Origin: JAGZEG01 sp963930185
GTDB taxonomy: Bacteria; Actinomycetota; Coriobacteriia; Coriobacteriales; UMGS124
Assembly: GCA_963930185.1 (NCBI GenBank)
Contig: CAWVLT010000012.1
Location: 1 to 46,229, forward strand
Length of the DNA stretch: 46,229 nucleotides
Reading direction: 5' to 3'
Shown here in pieces: positions 7,729 to 16,715 of the stretch. Each line of letters opens with the position of its first letter. Within the stretch, counting starts at the first letter, position 1. A model generated the notes under the pieces. That model was not told the origin of the DNA and did not search any database. It worked only from the letters and a program-made list of their open reading frames with translations. A program made the translations under genes and the position numbers.

Positions 7729-9150
7729 GTGGACATCTCGACCTTCAACAGGGCAAAGGTAGCTTATGACGCCAAGGATTGGGAGACGGCGGTCATCCTG
7801 TTCTCTGCTTGCACCGACGGTGCGGCGAGGGCCGAGGCATGCCACCTGCGCGGCAACGCTCTCATGAGGCTCGGTCGCGTGCGCGAGGCGGTGCAGGCCT
7901 ACGAGATCGCCTGCGCGGACACGACCTATCCCAACAGGGGGGCGGTCCTGACCAACCTCGGCAAGGCCCAGATCGCGCTGGGCGACTACAGCTCGGCGAT
8001 CGCCTCGCTGAGGCGCGCCCTGGACGACCCGAGCTACACGGGCGCCTACAAGGCACTGCTCGCCCTGGGCGGCGCCTACTCCAAGCTCGGTGACGCGCGC
8101 AACGCCGGCGTGGCCTACCGCAAGGCCGCCCTGGAGGAGAACAACCCCGACCCGGCCAAGGCGCTCATCAACCTCGGCGTGTGCTTCGTGCAGCTGCATC
8201 GCCCCGCCGACGCCGCCGAGGCGTACCGCACGGCGCTTGACTTCTCGCAGGACGCCAACGAGCGTAACATGATCCAGGCCAACCTGGGCCAGGCCTACGT
8301 CGCCTCCAACCGCATGATCGAGGCCGTCCAGGCGTTCAACGCCGCGGTGTCCAACGGCTATCAGCTCCTGCCGCCCGCGCAGGCCGACTTCGAGCGCGCC
8401 AAAATGGCGACCGGCTCCATGTCGGCTGCCGGCACGGGCGCGGGCTCGCCGAGCAGCACCGAGGAGTTCCTCGCCGGCTACGCCGACCCGCTCGACCCGC
8501 TGGGCCGCTCCGGCGAGGTCATGCCCTCCCCGGACCAGTCGGGCTTCTTCGACATCACCGACGAGGACATCGAGGCGGCCAGCCGTGCCGAGAAGGCGCA
8601 GCGCGGCTCGCGCCACGTCGGCCTCAAGGTGGCCGTCGGCGTGCTCGGTCTGCTCGTGGTGGCGTTCGCCGTGTGCGTGGCGCTCTATCTCCAGGGCTTC
8701 GGCATGCCGTCGCAGCAGGCCGCCATCGACGGCGCGTTCGACGCGGCGTCGAGGGGGGAGAGCGGCTCGCAGTACTGGGCGTCGGGCATCTCCGCCCAGG
8801 CCCAGGCGCAGGCCATGGCCGGCGTCCCTGAGGGCAGCAGCCACGAGATCGAGGGTCTGGACACCTCGGTCTCCGCGAGTGCCGCGCTCGTGCGCGTGAC
8901 CCTTCCCGAGGGCGGGCAGATGAACTACGACGTCTCGCTCGTGCGCGAGGGGATCGGCTGGAAGGTCTCCAACGTCGTGGTGTATCATAATTCGGTTGAC
9001 GACGACACGTTCACCGACGCCACGGCGACCCCGGTTGCCTCCCAGGACTCCGCCACCGACGCCGCGGCCGAGGCCGGCACCGACGCGACGGTCGACCAGG
9101 CACCCGTGGAGGGCGACGCTGCCGCGGCGGACGCCGAGGCTGTGGCGTAG
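7729..9150 (+). CDS. TPR-repeat membrane protein
   Basis: Translation starts at GTG 7729 behind an AAGGAG site. The 473-residue protein has about five tetratricopeptide-type helical repeats in residues 3-205 (for example AKVAYDAKDWETAVILFSAC and AALENL-like units such as ALINLGVCFVQLHRPADAAE). A Gly/Ser/Pro-rich linker follows, then one membrane helix (about 297-322), an extracytoplasmic domain of about 95 residues, and a terminal Ala/Asp/Thr-rich tail. The repeats are a protein-protein interaction platform on the cytoplasmic side. The topology (soluble module, one helix, small outer domain, low-complexity segment) mirrors the zinc-ribbon protein at 5943. The specific partner is unknown; nearby mre genes make a link to wall synthesis plausible but unproven. 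Confidence 0.8.
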   Translation: MDISTFNRAKVAYDAKDWETAVILFSACTDGAARAEACHLRGNALMRLGRVREAVQAYEIACADTTYPNRGAVLTNLGKAQIALGDYSSAIASLRRALDDPSYTGAYKALLALGGAYSKLGDARNAGVAYRKAALEENNPDPAKALINLGVCFVQLHRPADAAEAYRTALDFSQDANERNMIQANLGQAYVASNRMIEAVQAFNAAVSNGYQLLPPAQADFERAKMATGSMSAAGTGAGSPSSTEEFLAGYADPLDPLGRSGEVMPSPDQSGFFDITDEDIEAASRAEKAQRGSRHVGLKVAVGVLGLLVVAFAVCVALYLQGFGMPSQQAAIDGAFDAASRGESGSQYWASGISAQAQAQAMAGVPEGSSHEIEGLDTSVSASAALVRVTLPEGGQMNYDVSLVREGIGWKVSNVVVYHNSVDDDTFTDATATPVASQDSATDAAAEAGTDATVDQAPVEGDAAAADAEAVA

Positions 9151-9237
9151 GCCTGCAATCGCGTCCCAAACGCCGGAGGGCCACTTCGGCTGGGTATATG
9201 AGAACTGTCAGACAGCTACTGCTAGGAAAGGACTCCC

Positions 9238-9642
9238 ATGATCGAGAAGACCTACATCATGATCAAGCCCGACGCCGTCGAGGCCGGCCACATCGGCGAG
9301 ATCGTCACGCGCATCGAGCGCTCCGGCCTGAAGATCGAGCGCATGGTGCTCGAGATGGTCACCCCCGAGCAGGCCGAGGCCAACTACGCCGAGCACAAGG
9401 GCAAGCCGTTCTATGATGGCCTGGTCTCCTACATCACCAGCGGCCCGGTCGTGAAGATGGTCATCTCCGGCGAGGGCGCCGTCGCCAACATGCGCCGCCT
9501 CATGGGCGCCACCGACTGCTCCAAGGCCGCCCCTGGCACCATCCGCGGCGACTTCGGCCTGTGCGTCGACCGCAACGTCATCCACGGCTCCGACTCGCCC
9601 GAGTCCGCCGAGCGCGAGATCGGCATCTTCTTCGGCGCGTAG
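9238..9642 (+). CDS. ndk: Nucleoside diphosphate kinase
   Basis: A 134-residue protein of typical family length, with a start at ATG 9238 preceded by GGAAAGGA. It transfers the gamma-phosphate between nucleoside di- and triphosphates through a phosphohistidine. The signature NVIHGSDS places the catalytic histidine at 116. Other conserved blocks are TYIMIKPDAV (5-14), SGPVVKMVISG (68-78) and APGTIRGDFG (98-107). It lies 112 bases upstream of mreB and could be co-transcribed with it, although no terminator or clear promoter separates them. Confidence 0.97.
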   Translation: MIEKTYIMIKPDAVEAGHIGEIVTRIERSGLKIERMVLEMVTPEQAEANYAEHKGKPFYDGLVSYITSGPVVKMVISGEGAVANMRRLMGATDCSKAAPGTIRGDFGLCVDRNVIHGSDSPESAEREIGIFFGA

Positions 9643-9754
9643 TTCCTAAGCGTGCTGTCTGCGTGGCCTCGGGACGTACAGCGGGCGCATCGCTCCTGAC
9701 GCGGCCCGGGGCCACGCTCATCGTCTGGGTACTTCTGGTGTAGATGGGTGGGCC

Positions 9755-10795
9755 ATGTCGATCTTCGATAGCCTCTTTGGGCAGCATAGCGGTGACCTCG
9801 CCATTGACCTGGGCACCGCAAACACCCTCGTGGCAACGCGCGAGCGTGGCATCGTGCTCAACGAGCCGTCGGTGGTCGCCATCGACCGCGACGAGAAGCG
9901 CGTCCTGGCCGTCGGCGCGGAGGCCAAGCGCATGCTCGGCCGCACGCCCGGCAACATCGTGGCCGTCCGCCCCATGATGGACGGCGTCATCGCCGACTTC
10001 GACGTCACCGAGGCCATGCTGCGCTACTTCATCAACAAGGCCCGTGGCGAGCACCACATCTTTGCGCCCCGCCCCCGCGTGGTCATCGGCATCCCCAGTG
10101 GCGTGACCTCCGTCGAGAAGCGCGCCGTCTTCGAGGCCGCTGTCCAGGCGGGAGCGAGGCAGGCATTCCTCATCGAGGAGCCCATGGCGGCCGCCATCGG
10201 CGCCGACTTGCCCGTGGAGGAGCCTACCGGCTCGATGATCGTCGACATCGGCGGCGGGACGGCCGAGGTCGCCGTCATCTCCATGGGCGGCATCGTCGTG
10301 TCAAAGTCGGTGCGGACCGGCGGCAACAAGTTCGACCAGGCGATCCTGGAGCACGTCAAGGACGCCTACAACCTCAGCATCGGCGAGCGCACCGCCGAGA
10401 TCATCAAGATCAAGGTCGGCTCTGCGGCCCCCCTCGAGCGCGAGCTCGACGTCGAGGTCAACGGCCGCGACCTGGTGACGGGCATGCCCAAGACCGTGCG
10501 CATCGAGTCCGAGGAGGTGCGCCGTGCCCTGCAGCAGCCGCTCGGCGACATCGTGAAGGCCGTGCGCGACGCACTGGACCTCACCCCTCCCGACCTGGCG
10601 AGCGACCTCATGTACTACGGCATCCTGCTCTCGGGCGGCGGTGGACTTCTCCGCGGCCTAGACCAGCTCCTTCGCGAGGAGACGGGCGTCCCGGTGAACG
10701 TGTCGCCCACCGCCCTGGAGAACGTCGTGAACGGCTGCGCCCGCGTCCTGGAGGCCAACGCGTTCAACCGCTCGTACATGCAGAGCAGGTCGTGA
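9755..10795 (+). CDS. mreB: Rod shape-determining protein MreB
   Basis: A 346-residue bacterial actin that polymerises under the membrane and positions the lateral wall synthesis machinery. The actin ATPase motifs are present: phosphate-1 DLGTANTLV (18-26), EEPMAAAIG (141-149), phosphate-2 DIGGGT (164-169) and the adenosine region LSGGGGLLRGL. The extreme N-terminus MSIFDSLFG is an amphipathic membrane-binding segment. It is the first gene of a complete mreB-mreC-mreD-mrdA-rodA cluster, which implies a rod-shaped cell elongating by MreB-guided insertion, unlike polar-growing actinobacteria. Confidence 0.97.
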   Translation: MSIFDSLFGQHSGDLAIDLGTANTLVATRERGIVLNEPSVVAIDRDEKRVLAVGAEAKRMLGRTPGNIVAVRPMMDGVIADFDVTEAMLRYFINKARGEHHIFAPRPRVVIGIPSGVTSVEKRAVFEAAVQAGARQAFLIEEPMAAAIGADLPVEEPTGSMIVDIGGGTAEVAVISMGGIVVSKSVRTGGNKFDQAILEHVKDAYNLSIGERTAEIIKIKVGSAAPLERELDVEVNGRDLVTGMPKTVRIESEEVRRALQQPLGDIVKAVRDALDLTPPDLASDLMYYGILLSGGGGLLRGLDQLLREETGVPVNVSPTALENVVNGCARVLEANAFNRSYMQSRS

Positions 10796-10835
10796 TGCGC
10801 GGCGCCGGCACCCACAGCGACGGCGGTGATGCCCC

Positions 10836-11867
10836 GTGGCGCGCGTAGGGTCCACGCTGGGCGACCAGGGACCGCGCTCCGGGGGGATCCGCATCCTCGT
10901 CGTGCTGGTCGCGGTCTCCCTGGTCATGGTGACGCTCTACTTCCGCGAGGGCTCGACGGGCCCCGTCCATCTTCTGCGCAGCGCCGCCCAGGTGGTGTCC
11001 ACGCCCTTCACCCTGCTCGGCGCGCAGATCGTGCGGCCCTTCGAGGCGCTGGGCAACGCCATCGACAACATGACGGCGCGCCCGCAGACCCTCGACGAGC
11101 TTGAGGCGCGCAACGCCGAGCTGGAGAACCAGCTCGTGCAGCTCAGTGAGTACCAGCTCGAGAACGCCCGCCTGGAGTCGATGCTGCAGCTCGTGAGCGC
11201 CTACGGCATGAGCGGCGAGGCGGCGCGCGTCATCGGGTACTCCACCGACGACTGGAGCGACACCATCACCATCGACAAGGGCAGCGCATCGGGCGTGAAG
11301 GTCGACATGCCGGTCACCAACGGCAGCGGCGTGCTGGGGCAGGTCGTCTCCGTCTCGGCCGCCTCGAGCATCGTGCGCCTCATCACCGACCCCCAGCAGG
11401 GCGTCTCCGCCATGCTGCAGACATCGCGCGCCACCGGGATCCTGACCGGGTCGGTCGACGGGACGCTGCGCCTGCAGTACGTTGACTCCTCGGTCGAGGT
11501 GGGCGTGGGGGATGCGGTCATAACGTCGGGGCTGGGCGGGGTGTACCCCAAGGGGCTGCTCCTGGGCGTGGTGACGAGCGTGACCACCAACCCCTCTGAC
11601 CTCTACCACGAGATCACCGTCGACCCCTCGGCCGTCACCGGCAACTACGAGGAGGTCTTCGTGGTGAAGTCGTTCGACCCTGCGGTGGCCGACGCCACCG
11701 CGGACGCGCAGGCGGGCGGGGACACGCAGGGCGACGCCGGCGAGCAGGCCGTGGCCGAGGACGCCGACGCGCAGGCCGATGCCGGTGACACCGACGCGCA
11801 GGCAGGCGAGGCGGACGAGGCTGCCGCGCTGGACGAGCAGCAGGCGGGGGAGGGTGAGGCGCTGTGA
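10836..11867 (+). CDS. mreC: Rod shape-determining protein MreC, with long acidic tail
   Basis: A 343-residue membrane protein starting at GTG 10836. It has a short cytoplasmic N-terminus, one membrane helix (about 18-35), a coiled coil (about 84-120, LDELEARNAELENQL) and the double beta-barrel core (about 125-275) with the family pattern GSGVLGQVVSV ... ITDPQQGVSAML ... VITSGLGGVYPKGLLLGVV. MreC links MreB/MreD and the PBP2-RodA synthase outside the membrane. The C-terminal 65 residues are an unusual Ala/Asp/Gln/Glu repeat-like tail (DAQADAGDTDAQAGEADEA) absent from standard MreC. The end overlaps mreD by four bases (GTGA). Confidence 0.95.
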   Translation: MARVGSTLGDQGPRSGGIRILVVLVAVSLVMVTLYFREGSTGPVHLLRSAAQVVSTPFTLLGAQIVRPFEALGNAIDNMTARPQTLDELEARNAELENQLVQLSEYQLENARLESMLQLVSAYGMSGEAARVIGYSTDDWSDTITIDKGSASGVKVDMPVTNGSGVLGQVVSVSAASSIVRLITDPQQGVSAMLQTSRATGILTGSVDGTLRLQYVDSSVEVGVGDAVITSGLGGVYPKGLLLGVVTSVTTNPSDLYHEITVDPSAVTGNYEEVFVVKSFDPAVADATADAQAGGDTQGDAGEQAVAEDADAQADAGDTDAQAGEADEAAALDEQQAGEGEAL

Positions 11868-12400
11868 TCGGTCCGTCTCGAGCAGTCGGCGCCGAGCGTC
11901 GCGTGACGTGGGTCACCTGCGTGGTCCTCGTCGTCCTGCACCTGGTCCTGGCCGGCCACGTGAGCGTCCTGGGCGCGACGCCCGATTTCCTCCTCGTGCT
12001 GACGGCGTGCCTTTCGTTCATGAAGGGGTCGCGCGACGGCGCGATCGCGGGATTCGTCTGCGGCCTGGTGTTTGACCTCACGGGCTCGGGGCCGATCGGC
12101 CTGTCCTGCCTTCTGGGCTGCGTCGCCGGGTTCGTGATGGGCCTCTCCAACCGCAACGTCCTTATCGAGGGATGGAGAAAGCCCGCGCTGACGCTGCTTG
12201 CCGTGAGCCTGTGCTACAACGTCGTCTACGTGCTGTTCCTGCTCGCCTTTGGCGAGTCGGTCGACTTCGGGGTCGCGGCGCTGGGCCGCATCGTCGTCGG
12301 CACGCTCATCGACTGCGCGATCGGCGTGGTGGTCCTGTTCGTCGTGTCGCGCCGCCTCGGTGGGCAGAGGCTCGCCTCGGGCGGGATGCGCCTGCGGTGA
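11864..12400 (+). CDS. mreD: Rod shape-determining protein MreD
   Basis: A 178-residue polytopic membrane protein starting at a GTG that overlaps the mreC stop, so translation is coupled. It has about five predicted helices, beginning WVTCVVLVVLHLVLAGHV, and the family-like stretch FLLVLTACLSFMKGSRDGAIAGFVCGLVFDL. MreD has no known enzymatic activity and stabilises the MreBCD-PBP2-RodA complex. The assignment rests on position, size and the PDF/GxxxGFxxGLxxD pattern. Confidence 0.92.
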   Translation: MIGPSRAVGAERRVTWVTCVVLVVLHLVLAGHVSVLGATPDFLLVLTACLSFMKGSRDGAIAGFVCGLVFDLTGSGPIGLSCLLGCVAGFVMGLSNRNVLIEGWRKPALTLLAVSLCYNVVYVLFLLAFGESVDFGVAALGRIVVGTLIDCAIGVVVLFVVSRRLGGQRLASGGMRLR

Positions 12401-12464
12401 CGCCCGTCCGTGGCCCGCTGTCGGGCGTCGAGTCCTGGTTTGATCGCATTGGGGGTGTACTGCC

Positions 12465-14573
12465 GTGACATCGTGGCTTCCCGCCGTCTTCATCGCCGCG
12501 CTGGCGGTCGCCCTGATCGCCATCGTCGTCGTGGTGGTGCGCCATCGCCTCGGCTCTGACGACCCCGCTAGGCTCAGGGGCGCGGGGGAGCCCTCGGTCG
12601 TCGGCAGGGGGCCCTCAGGCCAGGCGGGCGGTCCGGCCGCCCCGGACCCCGCGGCGGTCGAGGCCGGCATGCGCCGCCACATCCAGGTGCTCCAGGGCGT
12701 CGTCGGCGCGTTCTTCGGCGTGCTGCTCGTGCGCCTGTGGGGCATGCAGCTGCTGTCGAGCGAGGACTACTCGCGCCGCGCCGAGCTCAACAGGACGCGC
12801 GAGGTCTCCATACGCGCGCCGCGCGGCCGCATCCTCGACCGAAACGACAACGTACTGGTGGGCAACCGCTCGAGCATGACGCTGGTGGCGAGCTCGGGCG
12901 TGGCGGACGACACCCGCGTCGTCAGGCGCCTGTCGAACCTCCTCGGCATGCCCGACGTCGCCGTGCGCCGCGCCATCCAGGACGCGAGCGAGGGGGCGCA
13001 GTCGCAGCGCACCATCCTCATCGACGTCCCCGAGCAGGCCGTCGCCTACGTGGTGGAGCACCCCGCCCAGTTCCCCGGCGTCCAGGTCGAGTCGCGCACC
13101 GTGCGCTCCTATCCCAACGGCACGCTCGCGGCGCACCTGCTGGGCTACGCGGGGTCCATCACCCAGGAGGAGCTCGAGGCCTATGCGGATGACCCCGACA
13201 ACCACATCGACTACGTCTCGGGTGACATCGTGGGCAAGTCGGGCGTCGAGTACCAGTACGAGCGGGTCCTGCAGGGCGTGCGCGGCTCGCGCGTCGTGCA
13301 CGTCGACGCCAACGGCAACGTGACGGGCGTCGTGAGCGAGATCGAGCCCGAGCAGGGCTCCGACGTCCGCCTCACCATAGACCTGGGCATACAGCAGGCG
13401 GCCGAGGAGGCCATCCAGACCGGGCTGTCCGTGGCGCGCCACCTCGAGTACGAGCCGACGGGCGGCGCCGTGGTTGTGATGGACTGCAAGACCGGCGAGC
13501 TGCTCGCCATGGCGAGCTGGCCCACCTACGACCCCAACGCCTTCATCGGCGGCATCAGCACCGAGCTGTGGGAGCAGCTGCAGGCTGCCGAGGCGAACAC
13601 CCCGCTGCTCAACCGCGCCATCAACGGCCAGTACCCCTCGGCCTCCACGATCAAGCCGTTCTCGGCGCTGTCCGCGCTGGAGCACGGCCAGGCCACCCAG
13701 GACTCCTACTTCCACTGCCCGGGCTACTGGACGGGCCTGGGCGAGCCGGGCATGTGGTGCTGGGAGCATGCCGGGCATGGCGACATCAGCCTGCACACGG
13801 GCATCACCAACTCCTGCGACGCGGTGTTCTACGAGATAGCCAAGGCCACGTACTACTCCGACGAGCCCGAGGCGCTGCAGGAGATGTATCGGCGCTGGGG
13901 CCTGGGCTCGCCCACGGGCATCGACCTGGCGGGGGAGTCCTCGGGGCGCATTCCCGACGCCGAGTGGAAGTGGGAGTGGTTCTCCTACCTCGATGACGAC
14001 GAGGCGCGCACCTGGCATCCCGGCGACACGGCCAACATGGTGATCGGCCAGGGAGACCTGCTCGTGACGCCTCTGCAGCTCGCCTACGCCTACTGCGGCC
14101 TGGCGCGCGGCGGCACCCAGATGCGCCCGCACGTGCTGCTCGACGTGCTGTCGAGCGAGACGCAGCAGAGCCTGTCCTCCACCCAGCAGACGGTGGCCAA
14201 CGACGTCACGATCAACGCGAGCGACGTCGCGTTCATCCACGAGGCGATCACCGGCGTGATCTCAGAGGTCGAGTCGATAGGCCAGTACTTCGACGGCCTG
14301 CCCGTGCAGCCCATGGGCAAGTCGGGCACGGCCGAGACGAGCGACGAGGAGGGCAACACCCACGCCTGGTTCGTGGCCGTGGCCCCCGCCGACGACCCTC
14401 AGTACGTCGTGGCCTCGCTCATCGAGCACGGCGGCGGCGGGGGCGACGTCACCACGCACGTGTGCCGTCAGGTCCTGGGGGCGATCTACGGCGTGGAGAT
14501 GACCGATCCCATCGCGCTGGTCACCCAGAACCACGTGGCCACGCGCACCCAGAGCGCGGGGGTGATGGACTGA
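12465..14573 (+). CDS. mrdA: Penicillin-binding protein 2 (elongation transpeptidase)
   Basis: A 702-residue class B PBP that crosslinks new peptidoglycan during elongation together with RodA. It has the pedestal/dimerisation domain (about 105-290, with RAPRGRILDRN) and the transpeptidase domain with the three active-site motifs: STIK (Ser394, Lys397), SCD and KSGT. The start at GTG 12465 gives an extra hydrophobic segment (4-25, WLPAVFIAALAVALIAIVVV) and a Gly/Pro-rich linker before the usual membrane anchor (about 75-95). The SD for this GTG is weak; an in-frame ATG at 12669 would remove the extra helix, but the intervening sequence reads as genuine membrane protein. Its stop overlaps the rodA start (TGATG). 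Confidence 0.95.
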   Translation: MTSWLPAVFIAALAVALIAIVVVVVRHRLGSDDPARLRGAGEPSVVGRGPSGQAGGPAAPDPAAVEAGMRRHIQVLQGVVGAFFGVLLVRLWGMQLLSSEDYSRRAELNRTREVSIRAPRGRILDRNDNVLVGNRSSMTLVASSGVADDTRVVRRLSNLLGMPDVAVRRAIQDASEGAQSQRTILIDVPEQAVAYVVEHPAQFPGVQVESRTVRSYPNGTLAAHLLGYAGSITQEELEAYADDPDNHIDYVSGDIVGKSGVEYQYERVLQGVRGSRVVHVDANGNVTGVVSEIEPEQGSDVRLTIDLGIQQAAEEAIQTGLSVARHLEYEPTGGAVVVMDCKTGELLAMASWPTYDPNAFIGGISTELWEQLQAAEANTPLLNRAINGQYPSASTIKPFSALSALEHGQATQDSYFHCPGYWTGLGEPGMWCWEHAGHGDISLHTGITNSCDAVFYEIAKATYYSDEPEALQEMYRRWGLGSPTGIDLAGESSGRIPDAEWKWEWFSYLDDDEARTWHPGDTANMVIGQGDLLVTPLQLAYAYCGLARGGTQMRPHVLLDVLSSETQQSLSSTQQTVANDVTINASDVAFIHEAITGVISEVESIGQYFDGLPVQPMGKSGTAETSDEEGNTHAWFVAVAPADDPQYVVASLIEHGGGGGDVTTHVCRQVLGAIYGVEMTDPIALVTQNHVATRTQSAGVMD

Positions 14574-15754
14574 TGGCGACCCATGCCGCAAAGGGCGCGG
14601 CGACGCCGCTTACCAGGCTGCGCGGGTTCTTCGGCGGGCTGGACGTCCCGGTTCTGCTCGTCACGCTCGCGCTGGTCGCGTACGGCCTGACGATCGTGTA
14701 CTCGGCGTCCCTCACGATCTCCGCGGCCTCGTTCTCGCGCCAGCTGGTGGGCGCGGCGCTGGGCCTGGTGGCGATGCTGGCGTGTTACCGCTTTGACTAC
14801 CGCTGCCTGGCCACGATGACAAAACCGCTGCTCATCGTCGACTGCGTGCTCATGGTGCTTCCCCTGGTGCCGGGGCTGAGCTACGAGGGCGGCGGCATCA
14901 ACGGGTGGATCCAGATCCCCTTCACCTCGCTCACGCTGCAGACCTCCGAGCTCGCCAAGCCCGTCACGATCCTGCTCATGGCGGGGCTCGTGTCGCGCCA
15001 CGGCGGGCGGATCGACTCGCTGCGCAGCTACCTCAAGCTCTGCGGCACGCTCGCGATACCGTTCGCGCTCATCCTGCTGCAGCCCGACCTGGGCACGGGC
15101 CTGGTCGTGCTGGTCGCCGGCGCGGTGGTCATCGTGATGGGCGGGCCACGGCGCAGCTGGGTGCTGGCGACGCTGGGCGTCCTGGCCGCGCTCGTAGCGG
15201 TGGTCCTGCTCACCGACAGCCTCGTCGACGCCACGTGGGGCGACGAGCGCTCGCTCATCCAGGACTACCAGATGAACCGCCTGCTCGTCTTTCTCGATCC
15301 CGAGCACGACTCGAGCGGATCGGGGTATAACCTTCAGCAGGCGCTCATCGCGGTGGGCTCGGGCGGCGCCTTCGGCAAGGGCATGGGCAACGCCACGCAG
15401 GCCGGCATGGGCTTTCTGCCCGCCGCGCACACCGACTTCGTGTTCGCGCTGCTGTCCGAGGAGTTCGGCTTCGTGGGGGCGGCGCTGCTCATCGCGCTGT
15501 ACTTCGCCCTGATCTTCCTGAGCCTGCGGGTGGCCATGCGCACCGAGCTGCTCTTCGGCCGTTTGGTGATCATCGGCGTGGCCGCCATGTGGGCGTTTCA
15601 GATCTTCGAGAACATCGGCATGTGCCTGTCGCTCATGCCGATCACGGGCATCCCGCTGCCCTTCGTGAGCTACGGCTCCTCGTCGATGGTGACGCAGCTG
15701 CTCACGGTGGGGCTTGTGCACTCGGTGGGGTGCCACAGGACCAAGGCGGCTTAG
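14573..15754 (+). CDS. rodA: Peptidoglycan glycosyltransferase RodA (SEDS family)
   Basis: The start is ATG 14573, overlapping the PBP2 stop by one base; a longer frame upstream lies within the PBP2 gene and has no support. The 393-residue polytopic SEDS protein polymerises lipid II into glycan strands for cell elongation. Family hallmarks are visible: VYSAS in the first helix, the extracellular block FLDPEHDSSGSGYNLQQALIA then GSGGAFGKGMGN, HTDFVFALLSEEFGFVG, and the C-terminal GIPLPFVSYGSSS. It is the last gene of the mre cluster and the partner of the upstream PBP2. RodA rather than FtsW is chosen because of its place beside mreBCD and mrdA. Confidence 0.95.
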   Translation: MATHAAKGAATPLTRLRGFFGGLDVPVLLVTLALVAYGLTIVYSASLTISAASFSRQLVGAALGLVAMLACYRFDYRCLATMTKPLLIVDCVLMVLPLVPGLSYEGGGINGWIQIPFTSLTLQTSELAKPVTILLMAGLVSRHGGRIDSLRSYLKLCGTLAIPFALILLQPDLGTGLVVLVAGAVVIVMGGPRRSWVLATLGVLAALVAVVLLTDSLVDATWGDERSLIQDYQMNRLLVFLDPEHDSSGSGYNLQQALIAVGSGGAFGKGMGNATQAGMGFLPAAHTDFVFALLSEEFGFVGAALLIALYFALIFLSLRVAMRTELLFGRLVIIGVAAMWAFQIFENIGMCLSLMPITGIPLPFVSYGSSSMVTQLLTVGLVHSVGCHRTKAA

Positions 15755-15820
15755 GCCGCCCGGCGGGCGGGCCGGCAACGTGCGGGGCATGGCGTCATGC
15801 GCCCGGGGAAGGGTCGTGAG

Positions 15821-16711
15821 ATGGGAAGGATTCCGATAGGGGAGGTCCGCAAGGTGCTGGCCGCGCGCAAGGACGCCGCTCGGCGGGGCGGCGGCGTGGT
15901 GCGCCTCTCGGTCATGGTGTCCCTGGGCGCCCCGCCCGAGCTCGTGCGCGCCGTCCGCGCGGGGCTGCGGCCGATGAGGGCGGGCGGGCGGCTGCACGTC
16001 GAGGGCTTCTCCGACGAGGGGCCCCGGCCCCAGGTCAACTCGCTCTCCGACGCCGCGGTGGTCCTGTGCTCGCCGGCCTCGGCCGAGCTCGGCGCGCAGC
16101 TGTGGCGCTCCTTCGCCCAGGCCGGCGTGCCCTGCGCGCTGGTCGGCCTTGTCGAGGACGCTGGGCGCGCGGCCGACTTTCGGGCGGCCTGCGCGCAGGA
16201 GGGGGTCGACGAGGGCTGCGTGGTGCTCGGTTCGCGGGCCGAGGAGGCATGCGAGGCGCTCGGCGCGTGGCTCGTCGACGCGCTCGACGAGGAGCGGGCC
16301 GACGCGGCCGCCTCGAACTTCGCCTGCTGCAGGGCCGCGCTCGCCCGGGGCCTGGTCCGCGAGGCCTGCGCCTCCAACGCGCTCGTCGCGCTGCTGGCCT
16401 TCGTGCCGGGCGCCGACCTGCCGGCGATGTGCGTCACGCAGCTCACGCTCGCCCTGCGTCTGGCCGCGCTCTACGGGCAGCCGCTCGACGCCGGCAGGCT
16501 CGGCGAGCTCACCGGCGTGGTCGCGGGGGCCTTCGGCCTGCGCGGCGTCGCGCGTCTCGCGGCGAGGCGCCTGTCCCTGCCCGCCCTGCTGACGCGCGTC
16601 GGCGTGGGCGCGGGGGGCACCTACGCCATGGGGATGGCCCTGGTCCGCTACTTCGAGGGGATCGCCGCCGGCGCATACGAAGACACGACGTCTGGAAAGG
16701 ATGGTCGCTAG
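15821..16711 (+). CDS. DUF697-like (YcjF/GTPase-associated) protein
   Basis: A 296-residue protein. ATG 15821 is preferred over ATG 15797 because a GGGGAAGGG site lies before it. The N-terminal half (about 20-150) looks like a Rossmann-type domain with the nucleotide-binding loop missing (VVRLSVMVSLGAPPELV, DAAVVLCSPASAE, CALVGLVED). The C-terminal half is Ala-rich and helical, with hydrophobic stretches (ASNALVALLAFVPGADLPAM, QLTLALRLAALYG, GVGAGGTYAMGMALVRYFE) resembling DUF697, a domain found with membrane-associated GTPases. No P-loop is present. It sits between rodA and a radical-SAM gene whose start region it overlaps or abuts. Function is unknown; family assignment is moderate. Confidence 0.6.
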   Translation: MGRIPIGEVRKVLAARKDAARRGGGVVRLSVMVSLGAPPELVRAVRAGLRPMRAGGRLHVEGFSDEGPRPQVNSLSDAAVVLCSPASAELGAQLWRSFAQAGVPCALVGLVEDAGRAADFRAACAQEGVDEGCVVLGSRAEEACEALGAWLVDALDEERADAAASNFACCRAALARGLVREACASNALVALLAFVPGADLPAMCVTQLTLALRLAALYGQPLDAGRLGELTGVVAGAFGLRGVARLAARRLSLPALLTRVGVGAGGTYAMGMALVRYFEGIAAGAYEDTTSGKDGR

Positions 16712-16715
16712 ACAC

